Shown in pieces: positions 47,101 to 56,646 of a stretch of 64,000 bases of DNA. Every line of letters begins with the position of its first letter. Position 1 is the first letter of the stretch. Source of the DNA: Streptomyces seoulensis (GTDB taxonomy: Bacteria > Actinomycetota > Actinomycetes > Streptomycetales > Streptomycetaceae); contig NZ_CP032229.1 of NCBI RefSeq assembly GCF_004328625.1, positions 5,890,001 to 5,954,000 of the forward strand, read 5' to 3'. The notes beneath the pieces are model-generated. The model made no database searches, was not told the DNA's origin, and saw only the letters and a program-made list of their open reading frames with translations. Position numbers and translations under genes: made by a program.

Positions 47101-50100
47101 GGGTCCGGCACGAACCGCTCGGCGGTCAGAGCGAACCGTCCGTGGTAGCCGCGGGCCAGGCCGGGGCCGCCGATGAAGAGCTCTCCGGTGGCCCCCGTGG
47201 GCAGCGGGGCCATCGCCTCGTCGAGCACGTGGACGGTGTTGTTGTCGATGGGCAGTCCCAGGGCGACCGCGCCCGTGTCTCCCACCGCGTCCCCGGCGGT
47301 GCACACCCGGCAGGTGGAGTCGATCGACACCTCGGTCGCGCCCCAGGTGTTGTCCAGGCTCACCCGGTCCCCGAAGACCTCACGGAACCGGCGCACCAGC
47401 GCGGGGCGCAGCGCCTCGCCGCTGGTGAGGACCGAACGCAGCCGGGACATCGACCGGGCCCGGTCGGGGGTGAGGATGTCCAGGAACACCTCCAGCACAC
47501 TGGGGACGAACTGCACGTGCACCACGTCGTGCCGGGCGACGGCCTCGGCCATCGCGTGGGCGTCGCGGTGCGCGCCGGGCGGAAGCAGGACGACCGTGCC
47601 CCCGGTGATCAGCGGCCAGAGGATCTCCACCGCCGCGTCGTCGAAGGAGAGCGTGGTCTTGTGCAGGACGCCCTCGCCGGGGCTCAGCCGGTGCCGGCGC
47701 TGCATCCACGTCATGCGGTTGACCCAGCCGGCGTGGTGCGAGGCCACCGCCTTGGGGGAGCCGGTCGATCCCGAGGTGTAGTACAGCGAGCACAGGTCGG
47801 CCGGGAGCGCCTCGGGACGGGGGCCCTGACCGGGTGCCCCGGCCCATGCCTCCGGGTCGTCCAGCGCGAGCACGGTCGCGTCCACGTCGTCGGGCAGCGA
47901 CGCGCGCAGGCGGGTCTGGGTCAGCACCACCCGCGCGCCGGAGTCGGCGAGCATGTACGCCTGGCGCCGGGCGGGATGGTCGGGGTCGACGGGCACGAAG
48001 GCGGCACCGGCCTTCAGGATGCCGAGCAGCCCCACGACGTGCTCGAAGGAGCGTTCGGTGCACAGGGCCACCAGATCGCCCGGCCGCACACCCTCCCGGT
48101 ACAGGCGGCCGGCCACCCGGTCGGCCCGCGCCCCGAGTTCGGCGTAGGTCAGGGTGTCCTCGCCGAACCGGACGGCGACCGCGTCCGGCAGCGCGGCGGT
48201 GCGGCTCTCCACCAGGGAGTGCAGGGTGCGGTCGTCCGGGAACGGGACCGTCGTGTCGTTCCACTCGTGGACGACCCGTGCGCGCTCCTCCGCCGACAGC
48301 ATGGGCACGTCTGCGGCGCCCGCGTGCTCCTCGGTCAGGCCGGTCAGCAGATGCGTCAGCTGGTCGAGCAGCCGGTCGGCGGTGACCTGGTCGTAGTGCG
48401 ACTTCTCGCAGCTCAGACTGAGCGTGAGCCGGTCGGTGCGGGTGGCCTCCAGGACCAGGGGGTAGCCGGTGTCGCGGGCGGTGTCCTCGGCGACCGGTAC
48501 GACGCCCTCCGGCAGACCGCCCGCTCCGGTGTCGGTGAAGACGACCAGGCTGTCGAAGAGCCGTCGTCCCGGCGCCACCTCACTGACCCGCCGCACGGCG
48601 GGCAGCGCCACGTGTGCCCGCCCCGCCACCTCCGTGACGCGGTGCTGGACATCGCGCAGCAGCTCGGCGAGAGGGGCGTCCGGAGCCACCTCGACCCGCA
48701 GGGGCAGCGTGTTCATCAGCAGCCCCACCATCCGCTCGATCCCCTCGACGTCACCGAAGCGGCCGGAGACGGTGGTGCCGAAGACGACGTCCCGCTCCCC
48801 GCTCGTCCGGCTCAGCAGCAGGGACCACGCGGTGTGGACCAGGGTGCCGACCGTGACGCGGTGGCGCCGTCCGGCACGCTCCAGGGCGTCGTGGACGCCG
48901 GCCGGGAGGACGCGCCGGGCACTCCACACCCCCTCGGTGGCACCCGTGGGACGGCTGCCGGGCAACGCTGTGGGCCGGGTGAAGCCCGCCAGGTGGGACC
49001 GCCAGTACGCCGCCTCGCGCTCCGCCTCCTCGGGGGTGTCGCGCTCGGCGAGCCGGCGCAGGTACTCCCGGTACGGGGGAGGGTCGGCGAGGACGGGCGG
49101 GCGGCCGGTCTCACGCCGGCTCCGGTAGCCGTCGAACGCCTCGGCGAACAGCGCGTGCAGGCTCCAGCCGTCGAAGACGACATGGTGGGTGGTCCACACG
49201 AAGCGGTGCCGGTCCTCGGCGAGGCGGATCAACAGGAAGCGGGCGGGCGGAGCCGCGGCGAGGTCGAAGACGGTCTCCTCCTCCGCCGCCGTGAGCGCGG
49301 CGGCCCGTCCGGCCGCCAGGTCCGGGGCGAGCGCGCCGAGGTCGGCGTGCCGGAACCCCGGCGGCGCGGTACGCCGGACGACCTGGACCGGACGGGGCAG
49401 ACCGGCCCAGTGGAAGGTGGACCGCAGGATGGCGTGCCGGGCGAGCAGACCGGCCCAGGCGTCCTCGAAGGCGGCCGGGTCGAAGTCGCCCTCGATGTCG
49501 ACGGCGAAGACGCGCACGTAGTCGCCGGTCTCCGCGAGCGTGTCGAGCAGCAGCCCGGTCTGCAGGGGCGACAGGGGCAGCACGTCCTCGACGCCCTCCC
49601 GGCCCACGGCGTCCAGCAGCCCGTCCAAGGTGTCCTCGTCCAGCCCGCTGAACTGGGACGGGACGCTCGCCGGGGCGACCGCGACCGGTGGCCCGGAAGC
49701 GAGGTCCGCGAGTTCCGCCACCGTGGGGTGGGCGAAGATCTGCCGGGTGGTCACGGAGAGCCCCGCCTCGCGGGCGAGCGCCGAGACCGTCACCGCCCTG
49801 AGGGAGTTGCCGCCCAGGGCGAAGAAGTCGTCGTGCACCCCGACGGCGTGCGTGTTGAGGACGCGGGCCCAGATGTCCGCGAGCGTCCGCTCGGCGGGAT
49901 CGCGGGGCGCGACCCCGCCGGAGGGCTCCGCCTCGGACGCGTCGGGTGCGGCGAGCGCCGTACGGTCGACCTTGCCGGCCGGGCTGAGCGGCATCGCCTC
50001 CAGCACGACGAGCCGGTCGGGCACCATGGCGCGGGACACCTCGCCCCGCAGGAACGCCCGTACGTCCGACGCCTCGGGCGAGGTTCCGGCGATGTGACCG

Positions 50101-53100
50101 ACCAGGTAGTCCTGGCCCGCCGCGTCCTGGTGCACCGTGACGGCGGCGAGCCGGACGTCGGGGTGGCGGGTCAACGCGTTCTCGATCTCGGCGAGTTCGA
50201 TGCGATGGCCGCGGATCTTGACCTGGTGGTCGTCGCGGCCCAGGAAGCGCAGCCGGCCGTCCGCACGCCGCGCCGCCAGGTCACCGGTGCGGTACAGCCG
50301 CGCGCCCAGGGCGCCGAACGGGTCGGGCACGAACTGCCGGGCGGTCAGCGCGGGCCGCCCCAGATAGCCGCGAGCGACCCCCGCGCCGCCGAGGTACAGC
50401 TCTCCGGGCACACCGACCGGTACGGGCCGCATGGCCTCGTCGAGCACGTAGGCGGTTGTGTTGGGCAACGGGAGCCCGATGGTCACCTCCGCCCGGTCCG
50501 GAGGGACCTCGTCCCAGGTGGACCACACGGTCGCCTCGGTCGGGCCGTAGACGTTGATCAGCCGGGGCAGACACGCGCTCAGCTCACCGGCCAGGGCGTC
50601 GGGGAGTGCCTCACCCCCGGCGAGACCGACGGCGACACCGTCCGCGCTCCCGAAGCCGGCGGCCAGCAGCAGCCGCCAGCCGGACGGGGTGGCCTGGACA
50701 TGGGTGACCCCGTGGGCGTGGATCAGGGCGCGTTGCGCGGCGGCGTCCCAGCGTGCCTCCTCGGGGACCACCACCACCCGGCCGCCCGTGGTGAGCGGCA
50801 CGAGCATCTCCACGGTGGAGATGTCGAAGGCCAGTGAGGTCAGGCCCAGCCAGGTCTGGGGCCCGGCGGGCCGCAGCACGTGTGTCATGGCGGCGGTCAG
50901 ATGCGCCAGGGACGCATGGGTGACCTCCACGCCCTTGGGGCGGCCGGTGGAGCCGGAGGTGTACAGCACATAGGCCACGTCGTCCGGTCCGGGCGGCTCC
51001 GGGGCGTCCCCGGTACCCCCGGGCGGCGTCGGCGCGTCCGCGCCGTCACCGATCCGGACCACCGTCACCCCGGCGGGCACGGACCCGGACGGCGGCTCCT
51101 CACTCACCAGGAGGACACGCACCCCGGAGTCCGACAGCACGAAGGCGGCCCGCGCGTCCGGGTACTCGGGGTCCAGCGGGACGTACGCGCCGCCGGTACG
51201 CCAGACCGCGAGCACCGCGGCGATCATGTCGGCCGAGCGGTCCAGCCGCAGCCCCACCCGGTCACCCGGCCGGACCCCCGCCGCACGCAGCCGCCACGCC
51301 GTCAGCCCGGCCCGCTCGTCCAGCCGGGAGTACGTCCACTCCTCGGCGCCGTACACCACAGCGGGCGCCTGCGGGGTGCGCAGCAACTGTTCCCGGAGCA
51401 TGGCGGGCACGGTCGTGGCGTCGGGGAAGGGGTGTGCCGTGTCGTTCCACTCGCGGACCACCGTGTCACGCGCGTCGTCCGTCAGGACCGGGAGATCCCC
51501 GACCCGGGCGCCGGGCCGCTCGACGAAGGCGTTCAGCAGACGGCCGAAGGAGGCCAGCAGGCGCTCCGCGTCGCGGGCGTCGACCCGGGCGTCGTCGTGG
51601 ATGAGCTGGAGCACGGTCCGCGCCGGGGCGGCACGGACGTTCAGCATCAGCGGATACCCGCTGCTCTGGTGCACGGGGCCCATGCGCACGGACAGCCCGC
51701 CCAGGTCGGCGCGTTCGGCCACCGCCAGGTTCTGCATGACCAGGATGCTGTCGAACAGCTTCTTGTCACCCGGTACGTCCGACCAGTCCTGGATGTCGAC
51801 CAGCGCGGTGTGCTCGACGTCGCGCAGTCCGGCGAGCTGCCCGGCGAGACGGCCGAGCCAGTCGCCCAGGCGGTCCTCCTCCTCCCAGCGCACGCGCACC
51901 GGCAGGGTGTTGGAGAGCAGGCCCACGATCGAGTCGACCTGCGCCAGGTCGACGGAGCGCCCGGAGACCGTCAGCCCGAACAGCACGTCTTGGCGTCGGC
52001 TCCAGCGGCCCAGCAGCAGCGCCCAGGCGCCCTGGAACACGGTGCCGAGCGTGCACCCCCGCTCACGGGCGAGCCGGGCCAGGGCCTCGGTGACACCGGC
52101 GTCCAGGGTCAGCTCGGCCGTGCGGGCCGTTCCGGCGGGCTCGTCCTGATCCGGCCGCCGCACCACCGGGATCGGGGTGGGCTCGGCGAAGCCGGCCAGC
52201 GCGTCGCGCCAGTACCGTTCGACGGCACGCGGGTCCTGCCCCTGAAGCCACTCCACGTAGGAGCGGTGGGACACCGGCGCGGGCAGGCTCCGTGCGGGCC
52301 GCCCCGGCCGGCTGCGCGCCGTGAGGGTCGCGAAGACCTCGTTCAGCAGCGGGCCGACGCTCCAGCCGTCGGCCAGGATGTGATGGCTGTGCCACACGAG
52401 CTGGTGCCGGTCCGGGGCGGTGCGGATGAGGTGGAACCGCTGCGGAGGCACCCGGAACAGGTCGAAACCAGCCGCGCGTTCCTCGGCGAGGAGCGCCTCC
52501 AGCCGTCCGGGGAGTTCCCCGGCGGGGGTGCCGGTCCAGTCGAGGACGGTGAAGTCGGCCCGCACACCCCGGTGGACGACCTGGAGCGGCCGTTCGAGGC
52601 CCTCCCAGCGGAAGGAGCAGCGCAGCGCGTCGTGCCGGTCCAGCACATGCTGCCAGGCCGCGACCAGACCGTCCTGGTCGAGGTCACCCTCGATCTCCCA
52701 GCGGTACTGGTTGAAGTACGAGTCGCCGCCCTGGTCATGCAGGCTGTGGAACAGCATGCCCGCCTGGAGCGGGGTGCAGGGGTAGACGTCCTGGACGTCC
52801 TCGGCGGAGAGCCCGGCCAGTACCCGGTCCAGACCCTCGCGGTCGAGACCGGCCAGCGGGAAGTCCTCGGGGCGGACACCGCCGGCCGCCCGCCCGTCGC
52901 CGGACGGGACGGCGATCGCGGCCAGTTCGGAGAGCGTCTGATGGGCGAAGACCTGCCGCGCGGTGAACACGTAACCCGCTTCCCGGGCCCTCGACACGAG
53001 GAACACGGCGGTGACCGAGTCGCCGCCCAGGGTGAAGAAGTTGTCCTGAGCCGTCACCGAGGGGACGTCGAGCAGCCGGCTCCAGATGCCGGCCAGCACC

Positions 53101-56100
53101 CGTTCGGCCCCGTCGGCGGGCGGCCGGTGCTCCACCGGCGCCGCGCTGCGCGGAGCGGGCAGACGACGCCGGTCGACCTTGCCGTTCGGCGACAGCGGCA
53201 TGCTCTCCAGCGGGACGAGGACGGCGGGCACCCAGGCGGCGGGCAGGGCGGCCGCGAGATGCCGCCGCACCTCCTCCTCCGGGGCGCCTCCGACCCAGTA
53301 CCCGACGAGCCGGGCCCCCGCGGGGTTCCGGTCCACCACCACGACGGCGTGCGCCACGTCCGGGTGTGCGGTCAACCGGGCCTCGATCTCGCCGAGTTCG
53401 ATGCGGTGACCGCGGATCTTGACCTGATGGTCGTCGCGGCCGAGGAAACGGACACGGCCGTCCGCCCGGCGTGCCCCCACGTCCCCCGAGCGGTACAGCC
53501 GCGCGCCGGGCGGACCGAACGGGTCGGGCACGAAGGCCCCGGCCGTCAGCCCCGGCCGGGCGTGGTACCCGCGCCCGATCCCGGGCCCCCCGATGTACAG
53601 CTCACCGGGCACGCCCACGGGGACCGGACGCATCGCGTCGTCGAGCACATGGACGGCGGCGTTGTCGACGCCGGTGCCGACCGTGATGTCCGCGCCCGGG
53701 TCGGTCACGTCGTCGTAGGTGGCCCACACCGTGGACTCGGTCGGCCCGTAGCAGTTGAACAGGCGCCGGGTGCCGGCACGCAGCTGGGTGGCCAGCGCGG
53801 GCGCCAGCGTCTCACCGCCGGTCAGGGCGACGGCCAGCCGGGGCAGGCGCCGGGTCGCGGCGAGCAGGACCCGCCAGCCCGAGGGCGTGGCCTGCACATG
53901 GGTGACACCGTGCTTCCGCGCCGTCTCGACGGCGGCCTCGCCGTCCTGCGCGGCCCCCTCCGGGGCCAGGACCACGCGCCCGCCGGTCGTGAGGGGCAGG
54001 AACATCTCGACCAGCGCGATGTCGAAACCGATGCCGGTCAGGCCCAGCCACACGTCGTCCGCTCCGGCGTCGAGCCGGTTCGCGGTGCCGTGGAGGAAGT
54101 TGACGAGCCCGGCGTGCTCGATCGCCACGGCCTTGGGACGGCCGGTGGAGCCCGAGGTGTAGATGAGGTACGCGAGATCGCCGGGCAGCGGCGCGGACTC
54201 CGGCGGGGCTTCCGCGGTGGGCCCGTCGGCGCCGGGGTCGAGCACCGGCACCCGGCCGAACGGCTCGTGCCGTCCCGGTCCGGCGACGATCAGCGAGACG
54301 TCCGCGTCCTCCAGCATGGCGCGCAGCCGGTCGTCCGGATGGTCGAGGGGCAGCGGAAGGAACGCGCACCCGGCCTTCCACACTGCCAGCAGCGTGGCCA
54401 CGAGTTGCTCGGACCGGGGCAGGTGGATACCGACCAGCGCGCCGGGCCCCGGCACCGCCGCGCGGAGCCGTGCGGCCAACTGCGTGGAAAGCTGGTCCAG
54501 TTCGCGGTAGGTCAGCGCGGTGTCGCCGGAGGTCACGGCGGTGGCGTCGGGCGTGGCGGCGACGGCGGCGGCGAAGAGGTCCAGTACGGTTCCGTCGGGC
54601 GCCGCCGGTCCCGCGCCGAGGGATTCCTCGACAACCCGGTCCCGTTCCGCCGGGGAGAGCAGCTCCACCTCGGCGACGGTGGTCTCGGGGTCGTCCATCG
54701 CGCGGGTCAGCACCTCGACCAGGGAGTCGAGCATGCGTTCCACCGTCGCCGGCTCGAACAGGGTGCTCTCACCCACCAGGTCGATGCGGACGCCTTCTTC
54801 CAGGTTGGCCGCGACCAGCGAGAGGTCCACCTTCGCGGACGCCATGCCGATGGGCTCGCGCTCCACCGTGACGCCGGGAAGCTCCCACACGTGCTCACGC
54901 GACTCGATGCACTGGTACATGACCTGGGACAGCGGATTGCGGGACGCGTCCCGGGGGTGCCCGGAGTCGGCCACCAGCTGCTCGAAGGTGACGTCCTGGT
55001 GCTCCAGCGCTCCGAGGACGACCGTGTTCATGCGGTGCGTCAGCGCGGTGAAGCCTGGACGGTCGCTGACGTCCACGGCCAGCGGCAGCGTGTTCGCCAT
55101 CATGCCGACGAGCGGTTCGGTGTCGGCGACGATCCGCCCCGAGACCGGTGTCAGCACCGAGAACCGGTCCTGGCCACCGCTCCAGCGGTGCAGATGGCCG
55201 GCGAAGACCGACAGCAGGGCCGTGAAGAGGGTGACGTTGTTCCGCCTGGCGAACTCCCGCAGCGCGGAACTCAGTTGAGGCGAGAGCAGTCTGCGGGCCC
55301 CGTGCCCCCAGAACGACGGCGTGGGGGGACGCAGGTGGTCGGCGGGCAGTTCGAGGACCGGGGGCACGCCCTGAAGCGCCGAGCGCCAGTAGGCGAGCTG
55401 ACGTGCCAGGAGATCACCCGAGAGCCGGGCGGACTGCCAGGTCGAGTAGTCCGTGTACGAGGCGGAGAGCTCCGGCAGCGCCTTCAGCGGGTCGGCGGCT
55501 CCCCGCGCGCACTCCGTGTACAGGACGCCGAACTCGCGGGCCAGCACACCGCACGACCACTCGTCGGCCACGCAGTGGTGCATGTTCAGCACGAGGATGT
55601 GCGTGGTGTCGTCGCAGGCCGCCAGCACGGCGCGGAAGACCGGACCGTGCTCCAGGTCGAAGGGGCGCGCGATCTCCTCCTCCGCGAGCCGTACCGCCGC
55701 CGCCGGCCGCGCGACGGGAGGAAGGCTCGACAGGTCGACGGTGCGCAGCGGTGCCGGTCCGGGCGGCAGCGGGCTCTGGCGGGGCGGGTTGTCGTCCCGG
55801 AACACCATGCGCAGGGTCTCGTGCCGCTCCACCAGAGCGTCCAGCGCCCGTCGGACGGCGTCGCGGTCCAGCGTCCCGGTCAGGCGCAGGACCCGGTGGA
55901 CGCTGAACGTGGAGTTGTCCGAGAGCAGCCGGTCCGCCACCCACAGGTTGTGCTGGACGGGCGCCAGCGGGGCGCTCCCGATGCCAGGACGGCGCGGTAT
56001 GGAGTCCGGGGACGCCGTCACGGTCCGCGACCTCCCAAGCAGCCGCTGCCTGAGCAACTCGCTCTTCTCGGGCGTCAGTTCCCTCTTCTTCGCGTCCGGC

Positions 56101-56138
56101 TCTTCCACTCCGGCCGCTTCCTCGGTCCGCGTCGTCAT
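44130..56138 (-). CDS. Giant NRPS: C-A-T-C-A-T-C-A-T-E with C-terminal PBP-type release domain
   Basis: A 4002-residue NRPS. C1 has HHCVADE (variant), then A1 with pocket DIVQLGCVW and T1 (LGGDSVTA); C2 HHILADG, A2 DIVQLGVVW, T2 LGGNSLRA; C3 HHVVFDG, A3 DDVQLSTID, T3 LGGDSILL; then an epimerisation domain with HHLAVDTVSW. The A1/A2 codes look glycine-like. From residue about 3676 comes a serine-hydrolase domain of the penicillin-binding-protein/class C beta-lactamase type: SVSK (Ser3720, Lys3723), YSS in place of YxN, and HTG (3952-3954). In surugamide-type systems such PBP-type thioesterases, there separate proteins, cyclise peptides ending in a D residue; here the module ends in E and the release domain is fused. 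Starts ATG ten bases after mbtH. Confidence 0.93.
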   Translation of the reverse strand: MTTRTEEAAGVEEPDAKKRELTPEKSELLRQRLLGRSRTVTASPDSIPRRPGIGSAPLAPVQHNLWVADRLLSDNSTFSVHRVLRLTGTLDRDAVRRALDALVERHETLRMVFRDDNPPRQSPLPPGPAPLRTVDLSSLPPVARPAAAVRLAEEEIARPFDLEHGPVFRAVLAACDDTTHILVLNMHHCVADEWSCGVLAREFGVLYTECARGAADPLKALPELSASYTDYSTWQSARLSGDLLARQLAYWRSALQGVPPVLELPADHLRPPTPSFWGHGARRLLSPQLSSALREFARRNNVTLFTALLSVFAGHLHRWSGGQDRFSVLTPVSGRIVADTEPLVGMMANTLPLAVDVSDRPGFTALTHRMNTVVLGALEHQDVTFEQLVADSGHPRDASRNPLSQVMYQCIESREHVWELPGVTVEREPIGMASAKVDLSLVAANLEEGVRIDLVGESTLFEPATVERMLDSLVEVLTRAMDDPETTVAEVELLSPAERDRVVEESLGAGPAAPDGTVLDLFAAAVAATPDATAVTSGDTALTYRELDQLSTQLAARLRAAVPGPGALVGIHLPRSEQLVATLLAVWKAGCAFLPLPLDHPDDRLRAMLEDADVSLIVAGPGRHEPFGRVPVLDPGADGPTAEAPPESAPLPGDLAYLIYTSGSTGRPKAVAIEHAGLVNFLHGTANRLDAGADDVWLGLTGIGFDIALVEMFLPLTTGGRVVLAPEGAAQDGEAAVETARKHGVTHVQATPSGWRVLLAATRRLPRLAVALTGGETLAPALATQLRAGTRRLFNCYGPTESTVWATYDDVTDPGADITVGTGVDNAAVHVLDDAMRPVPVGVPGELYIGGPGIGRGYHARPGLTAGAFVPDPFGPPGARLYRSGDVGARRADGRVRFLGRDDHQVKIRGHRIELGEIEARLTAHPDVAHAVVVVDRNPAGARLVGYWVGGAPEEEVRRHLAAALPAAWVPAVLVPLESMPLSPNGKVDRRRLPAPRSAAPVEHRPPADGAERVLAGIWSRLLDVPSVTAQDNFFTLGGDSVTAVFLVSRAREAGYVFTARQVFAHQTLSELAAIAVPSGDGRAAGGVRPEDFPLAGLDREGLDRVLAGLSAEDVQDVYPCTPLQAGMLFHSLHDQGGDSYFNQYRWEIEGDLDQDGLVAAWQHVLDRHDALRCSFRWEGLERPLQVVHRGVRADFTVLDWTGTPAGELPGRLEALLAEERAAGFDLFRVPPQRFHLIRTAPDRHQLVWHSHHILADGWSVGPLLNEVFATLTARSRPGRPARSLPAPVSHRSYVEWLQGQDPRAVERYWRDALAGFAEPTPIPVVRRPDQDEPAGTARTAELTLDAGVTEALARLARERGCTLGTVFQGAWALLLGRWSRRQDVLFGLTVSGRSVDLAQVDSIVGLLSNTLPVRVRWEEEDRLGDWLGRLAGQLAGLRDVEHTALVDIQDWSDVPGDKKLFDSILVMQNLAVAERADLGGLSVRMGPVHQSSGYPLMLNVRAAPARTVLQLIHDDARVDARDAERLLASFGRLLNAFVERPGARVGDLPVLTDDARDTVVREWNDTAHPFPDATTVPAMLREQLLRTPQAPAVVYGAEEWTYSRLDERAGLTAWRLRAAGVRPGDRVGLRLDRSADMIAAVLAVWRTGGAYVPLDPEYPDARAAFVLSDSGVRVLLVSEEPPSGSVPAGVTVVRIGDGADAPTPPGGTGDAPEPPGPDDVAYVLYTSGSTGRPKGVEVTHASLAHLTAAMTHVLRPAGPQTWLGLTSLAFDISTVEMLVPLTTGGRVVVVPEEARWDAAAQRALIHAHGVTHVQATPSGWRLLLAAGFGSADGVAVGLAGGEALPDALAGELSACLPRLINVYGPTEATVWSTWDEVPPDRAEVTIGLPLPNTTAYVLDEAMRPVPVGVPGELYLGGAGVARGYLGRPALTARQFVPDPFGALGARLYRTGDLAARRADGRLRFLGRDDHQVKIRGHRIELAEIENALTRHPDVRLAAVTVHQDAAGQDYLVGHIAGTSPEASDVRAFLRGEVSRAMVPDRLVVLEAMPLSPAGKVDRTALAAPDASEAEPSGGVAPRDPAERTLADIWARVLNTHAVGVHDDFFALGGNSLRAVTVSALAREAGLSVTTRQIFAHPTVAELADLASGPPVAVAPASVPSQFSGLDEDTLDGLLDAVGREGVEDVLPLSPLQTGLLLDTLAETGDYVRVFAVDIEGDFDPAAFEDAWAGLLARHAILRSTFHWAGLPRPVQVVRRTAPPGFRHADLGALAPDLAAGRAAALTAAEEETVFDLAAAPPARFLLIRLAEDRHRFVWTTHHVVFDGWSLHALFAEAFDGYRSRRETGRPPVLADPPPYREYLRRLAERDTPEEAEREAAYWRSHLAGFTRPTALPGSRPTGATEGVWSARRVLPAGVHDALERAGRRHRVTVGTLVHTAWSLLLSRTSGERDVVFGTTVSGRFGDVEGIERMVGLLMNTLPLRVEVAPDAPLAELLRDVQHRVTEVAGRAHVALPAVRRVSEVAPGRRLFDSLVVFTDTGAGGLPEGVVPVAEDTARDTGYPLVLEATRTDRLTLSLSCEKSHYDQVTADRLLDQLTHLLTGLTEEHAGAADVPMLSAEERARVVHEWNDTTVPFPDDRTLHSLVESRTAALPDAVAVRFGEDTLTYAELGARADRVAGRLYREGVRPGDLVALCTERSFEHVVGLLGILKAGAAFVPVDPDHPARRQAYMLADSGARVVLTQTRLRASLPDDVDATVLALDDPEAWAGAPGQGPRPEALPADLCSLYYTSGSTGSPKAVASHHAGWVNRMTWMQRRHRLSPGEGVLHKTTLSFDDAAVEILWPLITGGTVVLLPPGAHRDAHAMAEAVARHDVVHVQFVPSVLEVFLDILTPDRARSMSRLRSVLTSGEALRPALVRRFREVFGDRVSLDNTWGATEVSIDSTCRVCTAGDAVGDTGAVALGLPIDNNTVHVLDEAMAPLPTGATGELFIGGPGLARGYHGRFALTAERFVPDPFGPPGSRLYRTGDVGRRRADGVLEFMGRADHQVKIGGVRVELGEIEDALRRAPGVRDAVADVRTVAGARTLVGWTVGDGDADRTLAALRAELPDVMVPRFLVALDAVPLNANGKVDRAALPDPDPAAREAAPDSGTAPRTPTEEAIARIWCRVLGVPSVGVHDNFRTLGGDSILLIHTVAKAREAGLLITPKMVFEHPTVAALAAACDDAAALGGPAAVHAEQGPVTGEVPLGPIQRQYAALGPRGRFNQSRLLEIAPEVGPDALRAALRTLIGHHDALRLSWSGRGAHWHQVLEPADGRGDPLTVVDAPEETDAAVEGAHAGFDLARGPLLHGVLLRHSGRLLLVAHHLAVDTVSWHILVEDLNTLLEGGSPAAKTTSVRHWARRLREHAQSTGFDAEAAYWALPRPDAAGLPMDREDGTNTEGRARTEKAVLAAAPTAALLRQAAARRGAEPEHLMLAALARTLAEATGGDGVAIDVERHGREPLFDDIDLTRTVGWFTSVQPLRLGRPGSDDLDAWTDAVAEHTRTPAGRGLGHGLARYLRGDDATAPPAQLSFNYHGRRDTAQPTDALLRPVAGTLGEHVDPGQLRSHLVEIEAAVIDGELRLEWRYAADHFDPGTVRALAEGHLRHLTALGGTPAGRPAEPFVRRLFAGSPAPRLPMLRHRVPGVAVAVISDGGLKGAWGFGTLAADDPAGVDERTVFQVGSVSKHITALGVMALVQDGRLDLDTDVNRMLTSWRLPGDGVTLRHLLTHTSGLGTQSYDGYRAGLPMPTAAQVLGGTGPALTPPVRPVGPPGSPYLYSSSNFTVVQQVLQDVTGEEFAPLMRTLVLGPLGMRDSDFAPRVPDLPGTTVARNHDASGAPYPEGWHLYPESAAGGLWSTPRDLARAAIEIQRAVTGDRPVFLSAEAAAEMLRTHPGTPGGLGTAGKAYGDRRWFGHTGGVPGFRSLTWSDPDRGLGLVVTANSDAGEDFLRELLHDLGVGLEDARW

Positions 56139-56148
56139 GGCTGTCGGG

Positions 56149-56331
56149 TCACCGCGCCCGGCGGAGACTGAGCGGCCGCATGTCGGTCCACACCTGTTCG
56201 ACGTGGGCGAGGCAGTCCTCCTTGGAGCCGGACGTGCCCTCGTCGAACCAGCCGGCGGGCAGCTTTTGCTCCTCCGGCCAGATCGAGTACTGCTCCTCGC
56301 CGTTCACCACTACGCGGTACGTCTGTGCCAC
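56149..56331 (-). CDS. MbtH-like protein
   Basis: A 60-residue MbtH protein with the family core: [19 protein letters not shown] and a Trp-Thr-Asp-Met-Arg-Pro ending. MbtH proteins bind A domains and are needed for their folding or activity. Placed second in the operon, just before the giant NRPS. Confidence 0.95.
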   Translation of the reverse strand: MAQTYRVVVNGEEQYSIWPEEQKLPAGWFDEGTSGSKEDCLAHVEQVWTDMRPLSLRRAR

Positions 56332-56385
56332 CGGTTCCTCACCTCTCGAAGAGTCGTCAGGGATGTGCGTTCGGCTCGCCGGGTG

Positions 56386-56646
56386 TCAGGAGTCCCGGCG
56401 GCGCAGCGCCACGACGGCGAGCGCGTCGGCGGTACCGGACCGGAACAGGTCCCGGACCGTGATGCGCGCGCCGAGCCGGGAGCTGATGAGGGACACCGCG
56501 CGGGCGGCCGTCAGCGAGTCGCCGCCGATGTCCAGGAATCCGCTGTCCGTGCCGGGCACGCCGTCCGAGCCCAGTACCTCCGCGAATATCTCCGCGATCT
56601 GCGCGGCGGTCGCCCGGACCTCCGGTGTCGTGACATCCACCGTCAT
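56386..56646 (-). CDS. Free-standing peptidyl carrier protein
   Basis: An 86-residue carrier protein with the phosphopantetheine site IGGDSLTAA. First gene of the region 2 operon (ATG preceded by GAAGGGAA). It is the only carrier in the operon not attached to a module, so it is the natural partner for the stand-alone A protein at 42571-44136. Confidence 0.92.
   Translation of the reverse strand: MTVDVTTPEVRATAAQIAEIFAEVLGSDGVPGTDSGFLDIGGDSLTAARAVSLISSRLGARITVRDLFRSGTADALAVVALRRRDS

Noticed and set aside
44166..50837. 2223-residue open frame on the + strand
   Set aside because: Antisense to the giant NRPS, low-complexity Gly/Arg/Val/Gln composition, no domain recognisable; long open antisense frames are expected at this GC content. 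The same holds for 50880-56171, 39388-44814, 34889-38515, 5513-8545, and 11910-14987 on the other strand.
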